Shown in pieces: positions 1 to 5,663 of a DNA stretch of 7,274 bases. A program made the position numbers and the translations under genes. The DNA comes from Chloroflexota bacterium (GTDB lineage Bacteria; Chloroflexota; Limnocylindria; Limnocylindrales; CSP1-4), in the NCBI GenBank assembly GCA_021812735.1, contig JAKAMV010000515.1, forward strand, positions 1-7,274, read 5' to 3'. The notes beneath the pieces were generated by a model. That model did no database searches and was not told where the DNA came from. It saw only the letters and a program-made list of their open reading frames with translations. How positions within the stretch are numbered: the stretch's first letter is position 1; each line of letters opens with the position of its first letter.

Positions 1-462
1 CGCCTCGGCCACGCTGAGCGTCACGTCGGACCGTGCTGACCGCAGGCCGTCCGGGGGCGGGGGCTCCTCGCCCGCCTCCCGCGACCGGCGCACGGCGTCG
101 TCGATCGCGAGGCGACCCAGGGTGTACGGGCCGGGCACCGCCTGCGCCAGCGTGGCGCCCCCCGGAGCGGCTGCCGTCGCCGCGGTCCAGGCGGCGAGCA
201 GCGGGCGCTCGTCGTCGAACCGGCCCTCGTGCAGCAGGACCCGGACCGCCTCGGCCATGTCCGGCCACCGGACCTGTCCGTCGCTGAGCAGGTCCAGACC
301 GGCGTCGACCTGGGCGCCCAGCACCTCGGCCACGAGGCGGTCCGTGGCGGCGGCGAGGGCCGAGGCGTCGGCGCGACCGGCGGCCACATCGGCCTCGAGC
401 GCAGTCAGCTCGATCCCGTCGGAGGTCACGCGGGGCCAGGCGCCCTGCAGCATGGCGAACAT
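1..462 (-). CDS. MetE/UROD-like methyltransferase, N-terminal part (3' end outside window)
   Basis: The first 154 codons are visible and the reading frame is open to the left edge. The protein resembles the N-terminal half of the TIM-barrel domain shared by cobalamin-independent methionine synthase (MetE C-terminal domain) and uroporphyrinogen decarboxylase-like proteins. It has a helix ending LVAEVLGAQVDAGLDLLSDG followed by QVRWPDM, matching the family pattern Q-x-x-aGlD-x-vsDGe-x-R-x-d-m, and then VPGPYTLGRLA, matching the family GPyTLa-x-la segment. Family members transfer a methyl group to homocysteine or a related thiol; the substrate cannot be told here because the zinc-ligand half lies outside the window. 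The usual N-terminal T-x-v-GSyPr motif appears as LQGAWPR. Start: ATG at 462 is preferred over the in-frame ATG at 453, because a TACGAT box ends 7 nt before it and no Shine-Dalgarno is seen. Family certainty is moderate; exact function is unknown. Confidence 0.75.
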   Translation of the reverse strand, partial: MFAMLQGAWPRVTSDGIELTALEADVAAGRADASALAAATDRLVAEVLGAQVDAGLDLLSDGQVRWPDMAEAVRVLLHEGRFDDERPLLAAWTAATAAAPGGATLAQAVPGPYTLGRLAIDDAVRRSREAGEEPPPPDGLRSARSDVTLSVAEA

Positions 463-469
463 GCGGCAG

Positions 470-475
470 ATCGTA
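470..475 (-). promoter_or_regulatory. Putative -10 box (TACGAT) of the MetE-like gene
   Basis: TACGAT on the minus strand ends 7 nt before the ATG at 462. That spacing would put transcription initiation at or next to the start codon, giving a leaderless mRNA. No good -35 box is seen at 16-18 bp. The same arrangement occurs before three other genes in this window. Confidence 0.5.
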
Positions 476-520
476 CCGTCCCGGCGGCCGTGGGGATGTT
501 CAGCCGAACGGGCGGGGGGC

Positions 521-574
521 CGCGCGAGAAGCGGGCGCCGTCGCGCGAGAAGCGGGCGCCGTCGCGCGAGAGCG
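521..574. repeat. 21-bp tandem direct repeat, about 2.5 copies
   Basis: Two identical 21-bp units (521-541 and 542-562) are followed by a partial third (563 to about 574) that lacks one A. Each unit holds GCGCGA, GAAGCGG and the palindrome GGCGCC. At the unit junctions the 8-bp palindrome TCGCGCGA is formed (541-548 and 562-569). The array lies in the 199-bp non-coding gap between the MetE-like start and the rhomboid stop, about 45-100 bp upstream of the proposed MetE-like transcription start. A 21-bp period is two helical turns, so repeated sites would face the same side of the DNA. It could be an operator array or a simple slippage product. Confidence 0.7.
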
Positions 575-661
575 TGCCCTGCGCGACCGGGGCCGTCCGA
601 ACGGAGGGCGCGAACCGCTCGGGCGCCGCACAGGCCTGAGGTCGTGCAGTCGCGCGGCCGT

Positions 662-1918
662 TCAGCCCAACCCGACCAGCGGGCTCCAGTGCTGGTAGCC
701 CAGCGCCCACATGGCCCCGAAGGCCACCAGGAGCCCGACCATGCCGATCGCCTGCACCGCGACCATCCCGCCCCGCCCCAGCAGCAGCACCGCCGTGCCC
801 GGCTCGGGCCCCTGCCTCTGCCACAGCGAGTTCCGGGTCGGCACGCCCGTCGGGATGAACAGCAGGCCGAACCAGAGGCCCGTGAGCAGGCCGCCGATGT
901 GCGCGAGATTGTCGATGTCTGGCGAGGTGGCGCCGATATACAAGTTGATCGCGATCAGGCCGACCAGGTTGACGAAGAGGCCCCGAGTGTTCGGGCCCAA
1001 ACTCGGCCGCTGCACCGCGAGGGCGCCCACCAGCAGGCCGAACAGCCCGAAGATCGCGCCCGAGGCGCCGACCGCGAGCTGGTTCACGACGGCGTTCTGG
1101 TCGATCTGCGGCCCCGACGCGAACGACAGCAGCGACCCGCCGAGCGCGGCCACGACGTAGAACGCGAGCATCCGCCAGCGCCCGTAGAGCCGCTCCACGA
1201 GCGGCCCCACGATCCACATCGCGTACATGTTGAGCGGCAGATGCAGCGGGTTGACATCGAGGGGCAGGTGGACCAGCGCCACCGTCAGGAGCCGGTACAC
1301 CTGGCCGGCCGCGACCGCGATCTTGTCGAGCTCCAGGGCGGCCAGCAGCCTGCTGCCGTCGGCGCCGCCGATGTCGGCGACCAGCGAGACGACCGTCGTC
1401 ACCGCGATGATCGAGAGCGTCATGGCCATGGTCGAGCCGCCCCGCGCCCGCGAGAAGTACCGACCTGCCCCCTTCGGGTCGCCCAGCTCCCTGCTCAGCC
1501 AGCCGAGGCTCGAGGCGATCTCGGGCCTGTCCTGCGGCGGCGCGAGCCGGTCCGCCTCACGGTAGGCGCTGAGCGCGCCGGCCAGGTCTCCCTTTCGGAC
1601 CCGGGCGCCGGCGAGCTCGCGCCACGCCGGGTACGTCGCCGGGGTCGGCGGCAGCTGCGTGACCTCCTGCCAGGCGCCCACGGCCTGGTCCTCCTGGCTC
1701 AGCTGGCGCATCGCCTGGCCGAAGCCGAGCAGCGCCGCCGCGGTGACGGCCCGGTCGTCGAAGCCGATGACGCGCTGGTAGAGGCGCGCCGCGTCGACGA
1801 ACTGGGACGCGCCCATCAGCTCGGCCGCGTGGTCCAGCGCCGCGAGCGCCTGTGCACGGCTCAGCGGCCCGCTGCTCGCGAGCGTGCCGTGGAGGTCGAA
1901 GGAGGGCTCACCGGTCAC
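662..1918 (-). CDS. Rhomboid family intramembrane serine protease with N-terminal TPR region
   Basis: This 418-residue protein has two parts. Residues about 20-155 are soluble, helical and TPR-like (pairs such as QFVDAARLYQRVIGFD and GDLAGALSAYREADRLAP). Residues about 165-410 are a polytopic membrane domain. Rhomboid hallmarks are clear: H226 and N230 in HLPLNMYAMWIVGPLVE, the nucleophile Ser286 in GASGAIFG, and the catalytic His340 in AHIGGLLTG. Rhomboids cleave single-pass membrane proteins within the bilayer; the TPR part probably recruits a partner or substrate. Start: GTG at 1918 is chosen because TACTCT ends 6 nt upstream; the frame stays open further upstream, but that stretch runs antisense to the SRAP gene. 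The gene is divergent from SRAP. The substrate is unknown; the single-pass anti-sigma factor and repeat protein in this window are possible targets by type only. Confidence 0.93.
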   Translation of the reverse strand: MTGEPSFDLHGTLASSGPLSRAQALAALDHAAELMGASQFVDAARLYQRVIGFDDRAVTAAALLGFGQAMRQLSQEDQAVGAWQEVTQLPPTPATYPAWRELAGARVRKGDLAGALSAYREADRLAPPQDRPEIASSLGWLSRELGDPKGAGRYFSRARGGSTMAMTLSIIAVTTVVSLVADIGGADGSRLLAALELDKIAVAAGQVYRLLTVALVHLPLDVNPLHLPLNMYAMWIVGPLVERLYGRWRMLAFYVVAALGGSLLSFASGPQIDQNAVVNQLAVGASGAIFGLFGLLVGALAVQRPSLGPNTRGLFVNLVGLIAINLYIGATSPDIDNLAHIGGLLTGLWFGLLFIPTGVPTRNSLWQRQGPEPGTAVLLLGRGGMVAVQAIGMVGLLVAFGAMWALGYQHWSPLVGLG

Positions 1919-1924
1919 GTGGCG

Positions 1925-1930
1925 AGAGTA
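1925..1930 (-). promoter_or_regulatory. Putative -10 box (TACTCT) of the TPR-rhomboid gene
   Basis: TACTCT on the minus strand is separated from the GTG start at 1918 by 6 nt, leaving no room for a leader with a ribosome binding site. This supports a leaderless transcript and decides the start. No convincing -35 box is visible. Confidence 0.5.
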
Positions 1931-1946
1931 CACGGGCCGGACGGCC

Positions 1947-1963
1947 CCGGCGTTGTCCGCCGG
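1947..1963. promoter_or_regulatory. Inverted repeat CCGGCG-N5-CGCCGG in the divergent intergenic region
   Basis: A perfect 6-bp inverted repeat with a 5-bp centre (TTGTC) lies 17-33 bp upstream of the rhomboid -10 box, where a regulator could block or contact polymerase. At this GC content a 6-bp palindrome can easily arise by chance, so an operator role is only a possibility. No LexA-like box is seen in this region. Confidence 0.25.
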
Positions 1964-2021
1964 AGGTGCCGCGCGGCGGGTGGGCCAGCTGCCGGCCCTC
2001 GGGCGCGAAGTCCGGGCCGCG

Positions 2022-2027
2022 TAGACT
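2022..2027 (+). promoter_or_regulatory. Putative -10 box (TAGACT) of the SRAP gene
   Basis: TAGACT ends 8 nt before the ATG at 2036, consistent with initiation at or within a base or two of the start codon. A GGAG lies in the 8-nt gap, but only 3 nt from the ATG, which is too close for a standard Shine-Dalgarno. Confidence 0.45.
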
Positions 2028-2035
2028 GGGAGCCC

Positions 2036-2731
2036 ATGTGCGGACGGTTCCAGCAGCAGCGGCCCACCTCGGAGCTCGCGAAGATCTTCGATGCCGAGGA
2101 CCTCACCGACAACCCTGCGCCGCGGTTCAACATCGCGCCCACCGATGAGGCGTCGCTCGTGGTCCAGCACGAGGACCGCCGGGCGATCGTGCGCTACCGC
2201 TGGGGCCTGATCCCGCCCTGGAGCGACGACCCCAAGATCGCCTCCCGCACGTTCAATGCCCGCGCCGAGACCGTCACCGCCAGCCCGGTGTTCCGCGACC
2301 CGTTCCGGAAACGTCGCTGCCTGGTTCCGGTGGACGGCTTCTACGAGTGGCACCGTGCGGGCGATCAGCGCACCCCGATCGCGATCTTCGATCCGGACGG
2401 CCTGCCGCTGGCGCTGGCGGGGCTGTGGACAGGGCGCCAGGACCCCGAGACCGGCGAATGGCGGCGCACGTTCACGGTCATCACCAGCCGCCCCAACGCG
2501 TTCATGGCGCGCATCCACGATCGGATGCCCGTGGTCATCGAGCCCGGCAGTTGGGCGCTATGGCTTGACCCGGCGCCCCACGACCCGGGCGAGCTGCTGG
2601 CACTCCTTGAGCCGCGCGAGGACCTGGCCCTCGGCGCCTACGCCGTGCGGCCGCTGGTCAACAGCGTCCGCAACGACGGCCCGGAGCTGCTCCTGCCGGC
2701 GAGGGGCGATGGCGGGCCGCTGCTGCCCTGA
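2036..2731 (+). CDS. SOS response-associated peptidase (SRAP/YedK/HMCES family) abasic-site crosslinking protein
   Basis: This 231-residue protein is full length for the SRAP family. It begins Met-Cys-Gly-Arg-Phe, so removal of Met exposes Cys2, the residue that forms a thiazolidine crosslink to abasic sites in single-stranded DNA. The other family signatures are present: FNIAPT (31-36), RWGLIPPWSDD (55-65), FNARAET with Asn74, GFYEW with Glu104, and HDRMPV with His161. In characterised members these Asn, Glu and His residues form the active site; the same centre provides autoproteolytic removal of the initiator Met and reversal of the crosslink. The role is to shield abasic sites in exposed single-stranded DNA during replication or repair, in the cytoplasm on the nucleoid. 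It is the only plus-strand gene here and is divergent from the rhomboid gene. The N-terminal Cys requirement and the adjacent TAGACT box fix the start. Confidence 0.97.
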   Translation: MCGRFQQQRPTSELAKIFDAEDLTDNPAPRFNIAPTDEASLVVQHEDRRAIVRYRWGLIPPWSDDPKIASRTFNARAETVTASPVFRDPFRKRRCLVPVDGFYEWHRAGDQRTPIAIFDPDGLPLALAGLWTGRQDPETGEWRRTFTVITSRPNAFMARIHDRMPVVIEPGSWALWLDPAPHDPGELLALLEPREDLALGAYAVRPLVNSVRNDGPELLLPARGDGGPLLP

Positions 2732-2732
2732 C

Positions 2733-2754
2733 GCGTCCCGACGGCCCGGGACGC
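2733..2754. terminator. Bidirectional terminator-like hairpin between convergent genes
   Basis: GCGTCCCG (2733-2740) pairs perfectly with CGGGACGC (2747-2754) across a 6-nt loop. The hairpin lies between the SRAP stop (2729-2731) and the PfkB-like stop (2759-2761). There is no T-run on either side, so it is not a canonical intrinsic terminator, but the position suits a shared terminator or 3' end stabiliser. Confidence 0.5.
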
Positions 2755-2758
2755 CAGA

Positions 2759-3445
2759 TCAGTCGGCGAGAGCGGTCTCCCAGCCGGTGGCAATCTGGGC
2801 GGCCGAGAACGCCTCCGCGTGACCGGACCCGGAGTCCAGCGCCACGGCATAGGCGGCGACCAGCGCCTCGAAGGCTCCCGCGCCGTCCGAGTCGTCCGGC
2901 GCCGCGAGCACGGTGGCGTCCTCGGGGAGGCCGGCCGGCACAGGGCGCGGGGCCCCGTCGCTCGGCCCGAGCAGCACCACGAGCCGCAGCTGCGCGTACC
3001 CGGCCGCCGACACCGCGGCCGCGAGCACGTCCGCGGACACATCCTCGGCCACCACCAGCACGCCGCTCGGCTCGATGTACCGGACGGCCAGCTCGACGTC
3101 CGCGCCCTCGAGGCGGCCTCCCGCCGACGACGCGGCCTCGGCGGCCGAAATGCGGGTTGGAGCAGACTCCGAGAAGGGGGACGAGTCGTCGTCGTCCGAG
3201 GCCGCGGGCGGCCGGTCCACGAGCAGCGTGGGCTGCGTGGGGTCGCGCAGGACGGCCGCGTGGCCGACGCCGGCGCGCGCGAGCGCGATGAGCAGCGTCT
3301 CGCCCGGTGCATCCTCGCCCACCCGGCCCACCAGCTCCACGCGCGAGCCCAGCGCGGCGGCGGCCAGCGCGATGCCGCAGCCACGCCCCGCCGGGCCGGG
3401 CGGGCCGGCCACGCGCCAGGCCGGGCTGCCGACGATCACGATCAC
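2759..3445 (-). CDS. Small degenerate PfkB/ribokinase-like protein, probably a pseudokinase
   Basis: This 228-residue protein resembles the PfkB sugar/nucleoside kinase fold but is short (family usually about 300). The N-terminal part fits: a first beta strand MIVIVGS, a glycine-containing segment GPAGRGCGIALAAAALG (17-33) where GGKGxNxAxAxARLG is expected, then VELVGRVGEDAPGETLLIALARAGV (36-60), a close match to the family VxlVGxvGxDxxGxxxxxxLxxxGV. Near the C terminus DDSDGAGAFEALVAAYA (184-200) resembles DTTGAGDxFxxxxxxxl, but the catalytic Asp after GAG is Ala191. The substrate-contacting Asn of the first motif is also not conserved, and an acidic linker (DDDD, 84-87) sits mid-protein. 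I infer a non-catalytic or strongly altered relative. It starts at GTG 3445, 6 nt after a TAGGCT box, and may be transcribed separately from the anti-sigma gene 45 bp upstream. Confidence 0.6.
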   Translation of the reverse strand: MIVIVGSPAWRVAGPPGPAGRGCGIALAAAALGSRVELVGRVGEDAPGETLLIALARAGVGHAAVLRDPTQPTLLVDRPPAASDDDDSSPFSESAPTRISAAEAASSAGGRLEGADVELAVRYIEPSGVLVVAEDVSADVLAAAVSAAGYAQLRLVVLLGPSDGAPRPVPAGLPEDATVLAAPDDSDGAGAFEALVAAYAVALDSGSGHAEAFSAAQIATGWETALAD

Positions 3446-3451
3446 GCGGCC

Positions 3452-3457
3452 AGCCTA
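3452..3457 (-). promoter_or_regulatory. Putative -10 box (TAGGCT) of the PfkB-like gene
   Basis: TAGGCT on the minus strand ends 6 nt before the GTG at 3445, within the 45-bp gap after the anti-sigma stop. This fits a separate leaderless transcript and supports the GTG as the start. Confidence 0.45.
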
Positions 3458-3490
3458 CACCGGCTCGGCGCGCGGTCGGGAGCCGGCGCG

Positions 3491-4300
3491 CTACTGGTCG
3501 GGAGTATGCGTCGGCCAGGGCGACCCGCTGGGCGAGGGGGACCAGCTTGGCGAGGGGGACGGGGAGCCGTCACCCTCGCCACCGCCTTCCGGAGACGGCG
3601 AGGGACTCGCGGTGGGCGGCGGCGTCCGCGTCGGACGCGGCGTGGCGATCGAGCTGCCCGAGCCGCCGCCATTCGGCTTTGGGGTGGTGGCCGGCTCAGC
3701 CGTGTCGCTGGGCTCCGGGCTCTCCGTGGTGCCGGGCGCCTCGCTCCCCTCGGGGGTTGCGCTGTCGGGCGCCGTGCTGTCGGGCTCCGTGCTGTCGGTC
3801 GGCCCCGGCGTGGGCGAGGGTTGCGGGCTCGCCCACGGTGTCGCCGGTGCGGACGGCGATGGCGTCGCGGCCGGCGCCGGTCCGGGCGACGCATTGCTGA
3901 ACAGGCCGAGCGCTCCGGCGGCGCCGGCCGCCGCGGCGCCGCCGACCAGCGTCGCCACGAGCACCAGCGCCATCGCCTGCGCGCGAGCGGCCGCGGGGAA
4001 CCCTCGCCCGACGGCCACCCGCACGGCGTCGCGCAGCGACGCGCCCAGCGCCCCCAGCGACAGCCGGCGCACGGCGGACGCGGCCGCCACGACGGGCGCG
4101 GGCGCTGGCTCCGACGCGATGGCCGCCATGACTCGGGCTGCGAAGTCGGCGCTCTGCCGCACGGTCCCCCGGTCGGCCACGCCCTCGAGGTCGCGGGCGA
4201 GCCGGCCGTCGGCAGCCACCTCGTCGGGCGGCAGGTCGAGCCCGCCCAGCTCGGACGCGGTGAAGGGGTTCGGGTTGTGGCCCGGGTACCGCGCGCTCAT
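3491..4300 (-). CDS. Putative membrane anti-sigma factor with long Pro/Ser/Thr-rich outer tail
   Basis: This 269-residue protein has an N-terminal cytoplasmic region of about 108 residues, one hydrophobic segment at about 110-134 (AMALVLVATLVGG then Ala/Gly-rich) and an outer tail of about 135 residues made almost wholly of Pro, Ser, Thr, Glu and Gly. Its ATG overlaps the sigma stop codon (ATGA), so the two are translationally coupled, the classic layout of an ECF sigma factor and its anti-sigma. The cytoplasmic part includes ADFAARVMAAIASEP (51-65), a helix typical of such proteins. No zinc-binding H-x3-C-x2-C motif of the ZAS group is present. Inferred role: hold the sigma factor at the membrane and release it on an outer signal. 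The tail could span or bind the cell wall. Family assignment rests largely on context; there is no sequence-based proof of sigma binding. Confidence 0.75.
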   Translation of the reverse strand: MSARYPGHNPNPFTASELGGLDLPPDEVAADGRLARDLEGVADRGTVRQSADFAARVMAAIASEPAPAPVVAAASAVRRLSLGALGASLRDAVRVAVGRGFPAAARAQAMALVLVATLVGGAAAAGAAGALGLFSNASPGPAPAATPSPSAPATPWASPQPSPTPGPTDSTEPDSTAPDSATPEGSEAPGTTESPEPSDTAEPATTPKPNGGGSGSSIATPRPTRTPPPTASPSPSPEGGGEGDGSPSPSPSWSPSPSGSPWPTHTPDQ

Positions 4301-5028
4301 CGATCGTGGCCCTCGAGCGCCGTCCGCAGGCGTGCCAGCCCTCGGTGCAGGTGCGTCTTCACGGTACCCAGCGGGCGGTCGGTCGCCGCCGCGATCTCGA
4401 GCAGCGAGCGCTCGGCGAAGAACCGCAGCGCTACGACCTCGCGGTACGGCTCGTCCAGGGCGGCGACGGCCGCCCGGATGCGCGCGTCCTGCTCAGCGCG
4501 GAGCACGGTGTGCGCGGGATCGATCGCGTCAGCGCCGCCGCCTGTCCGGAAGCGGCTCTGGCCCGGCTCGTCGGCCTCCGCCGCGAGCGGGTCCAGCCAG
4601 GTGACCTGCTTGCGGCGCCCGGCGTTGCGGATCGCCAGGCGCACTGCGATGCGCGCCAGCCACGCGCCGAACGAACCGTCGGCCCGCCATGAGCCGAGGG
4701 AGCGGTACGCGATCACGAACGCCTCCTGGGCGACGTCCTCAGCTTCGGAGCGGTCGCCGAGGATCCGAGCGCAGGCCGCGACCACCGAAGCGCTCTCGCG
4801 CTCGACAAGCTGGCGGTACGCGTCCCGGTCGCCGGCCAGCACGGCATCGACGATCGTGCGGTCATCGTTCGCTGCTCCGGGTTCGAGGGCGACGTCCGGG
4901 CGTCCGTCCGTGGGCCTGTCCTCCGTGCTGCGCTCGACGCCTGCCCGAGCTGGGCCGGCGTGGACTCGCGCCCCCTCGGCCGCCATTGTGGCGGACGAGG
5001 GGGGATCGCATCGCAGAACGGAGGTCAT
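4297..5028 (-). CDS. ECF-type RNA polymerase sigma-70 factor
   Basis: This 243-residue protein has both ECF domains. Sigma region 2 spans about 57-128, with AEDVAQEAFVIAYRSLGSW (96-114) as the core-binding and -10-melting helices. Sigma region 4 spans about 175-238, with PYREVVALRFF, LLEIAAATDRPLGTVKTHLH (a helix-turn-helix for -35 recognition) and RGLARLR. It directs RNA polymerase to a small set of promoters. The first 53 or so residues are extra and low in conservation; ATG 4986 is an alternative start that would remove 14 of them. ATG 5028 has GGAG 3 nt upstream, rather close. The gene lies 20 bp after the repeat-protein stop and shares ATGA with the anti-sigma gene, so the three form one operon. 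The ECF subgroup cannot be assigned by eye. Confidence 0.95.
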   Translation of the reverse strand: MTSVLRCDPPSSATMAAEGARVHAGPARAGVERSTEDRPTDGRPDVALEPGAANDDRTIVDAVLAGDRDAYRQLVERESASVVAACARILGDRSEAEDVAQEAFVIAYRSLGSWRADGSFGAWLARIAVRLAIRNAGRRKQVTWLDPLAAEADEPGQSRFRTGGGADAIDPAHTVLRAEQDARIRAAVAALDEPYREVVALRFFAERSLLEIAAATDRPLGTVKTHLHRGLARLRTALEGHDR

Positions 5029-5048
5029 GGGCTCCAGAACCGCAAGGC

Positions 5049-5567
5049 CTAGTGGTCGCCACCTCCATCATGGCCGCCATCGCCGCCAGACGACCCGCCG
5101 TCGCCAGTCCCGGCGCCGACTGTCGGGGAAGCGGTGCCGTCAGGGCTGGCGGGCGTCGGCCCGGCGTGATCGCCGTCCTCCCCCTGGCTGTCGCCACCCT
5201 GGTCAGCGTGGGTCGGCTCCGCGGTCTCCGTGGGCTCCGGGGTATCGGTGGGCTCCGCGGTCTCCGTGGGCTCCGGGGTATCGGTGGGCTCCGCGGTCTC
5301 CGTGGGCTCCGGGGTATCGGTGGGCTCCGCGGTCTCCGTGGGCTCCGCGGTCTCGCTCGGCTCCGCCGTCTCCGTGGGCTCCGCGGTCGTGGCGGACTCG
5401 CTCGGCGAGGGCGATGTCTCGGCGGCAGTCGTGATCGCGTTGGCCTGCCGTGGTCCGCCCGTGACGAGCGAGTTCGTGGCGTAGGCGGCACCCGCGAGCA
5501 GGAGCAGCGCCGCGACCGCGGTGACGGCGGATCGGGCGAACGTGCGGTCGGATCGATGGTCTCGCAT
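5049..5567 (-). CDS. Membrane-anchored or secreted E-P-T repeat protein with Gly/Asp/His-rich C terminus
   Basis: This 172-residue protein has no recognised domain. Residues 1-12 are positively charged (MRDHRSDRTFAR), then a hydrophobic stretch (SAVTAVAALLLLAGAAYA, about 13-30) acts as a signal anchor or signal peptide ending AYA. Next come about 25 linker residues and a stalk of 6- and 12-residue units (EPTETA, EPTDTP), then a Gly/Asp/Ser-rich tail ending HDGGGDH. Such stalks usually cross or line the cell wall. The tail could bind divalent metal, which is inference. It is the first gene of the sigma/anti-sigma operon, so it may be a co-sensor or an autoregulated output. ATG 5567 is chosen because GGGAG lies 10 nt upstream and the proposed transcription start is near 5615; the frame also has a GTG at 5618 (17 residues longer). 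Confidence 0.75.
   Translation of the reverse strand: MRDHRSDRTFARSAVTAVAALLLLAGAAYATNSLVTGGPRQANAITTAAETSPSPSESATTAEPTETAEPSETAEPTETAEPTDTPEPTETAEPTDTPEPTETAEPTDTPEPTETAEPTHADQGGDSQGEDGDHAGPTPASPDGTASPTVGAGTGDGGSSGGDGGHDGGGDH
5215..5322. repeat. Three perfect 36-bp tandem repeats in the stalk coding region
   Basis: Units 5215-5250, 5251-5286 and 5287-5322 are identical at the DNA level, each encoding 12 residues of the EPTETA/EPTDTP stalk. Degenerate 18-bp half-units (GGCTCCGCGGTCTCCGTG and variants) continue to about 5388. Because 36 is a multiple of three, gain or loss of units would change stalk length without breaking the frame. Confidence 0.95.
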
Positions 5568-5620
5568 GGGCTGGGCGCTCCCGGGACGCTTGCGGCCTCC
5601 TTGGCTGGGCCGCTTCACCC

Positions 5621-5652
5621 TGTGTGAGCAGGGGCCCGGCCAAAAGGTTTCA
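5621..5652 (-). promoter_or_regulatory. Putative ECF-type promoter of the repeat protein-sigma-anti-sigma operon
   Basis: On the minus strand TGAAACCTTTT (5652-5642) resembles ECF -35 elements, which typically contain an AAC core. CTCACAC (5628-5622) follows after about 17 bp from the TGAAACC core, as a candidate -10. This AT-rich block stands out in the GC-rich surroundings and sits in the 45-bp gap after the exporter stop. Transcription would start near 5615, about 50 nt ahead of ATG 5567. Recognition by the operon's own sigma factor is inference. Confidence 0.5.
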
Positions 5653-5663
5653 CGGCCGCCGTG

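Noticed and set aside
521..574. 21-bp repeats considered as a CRISPR remnant or plasmid iterons
   Set aside because: There are no spacers between the units, too few copies, and no replication or cas gene nearby.
575..661. Possible terminator or small RNA after the rhomboid gene
   Set aside because: I found no strong stem with a T-run or conserved RNA fold; the sequence is GC-rich and unremarkable.
122..2035. A long plus-strand open frame running in frame into the SRAP gene
   Set aside because: It is antisense to the MetE-like and rhomboid genes, with Arg/Gln/Pro/His-rich translation and no domain. High GC depletes stop codons. SRAP must begin at Met-Cys, so its real start is ATG 2036.
1919..2518. 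Extension of the rhomboid frame upstream of GTG 1918
   Set aside because: The extra 200 residues are the complement of the SRAP gene and show no family similarity; the -10 box before GTG 1918 fixes the start.
5215..5388. Regularly spaced repeats considered as a CRISPR array
   Set aside because: The units are contiguous with no unique spacers and encode an in-frame E-P-T stalk.
2819..5434. An 871-codon plus-strand open frame over the PfkB-like, anti-sigma and sigma genes, including RGLRGLRG-type repeats
   Set aside because: Its translation is Arg/Gly/Ala-rich without a domain, and the repeats are the mirror of the 36-bp stalk repeats. The minus-strand frames carry recognisable sigma, membrane and kinase-like motifs.
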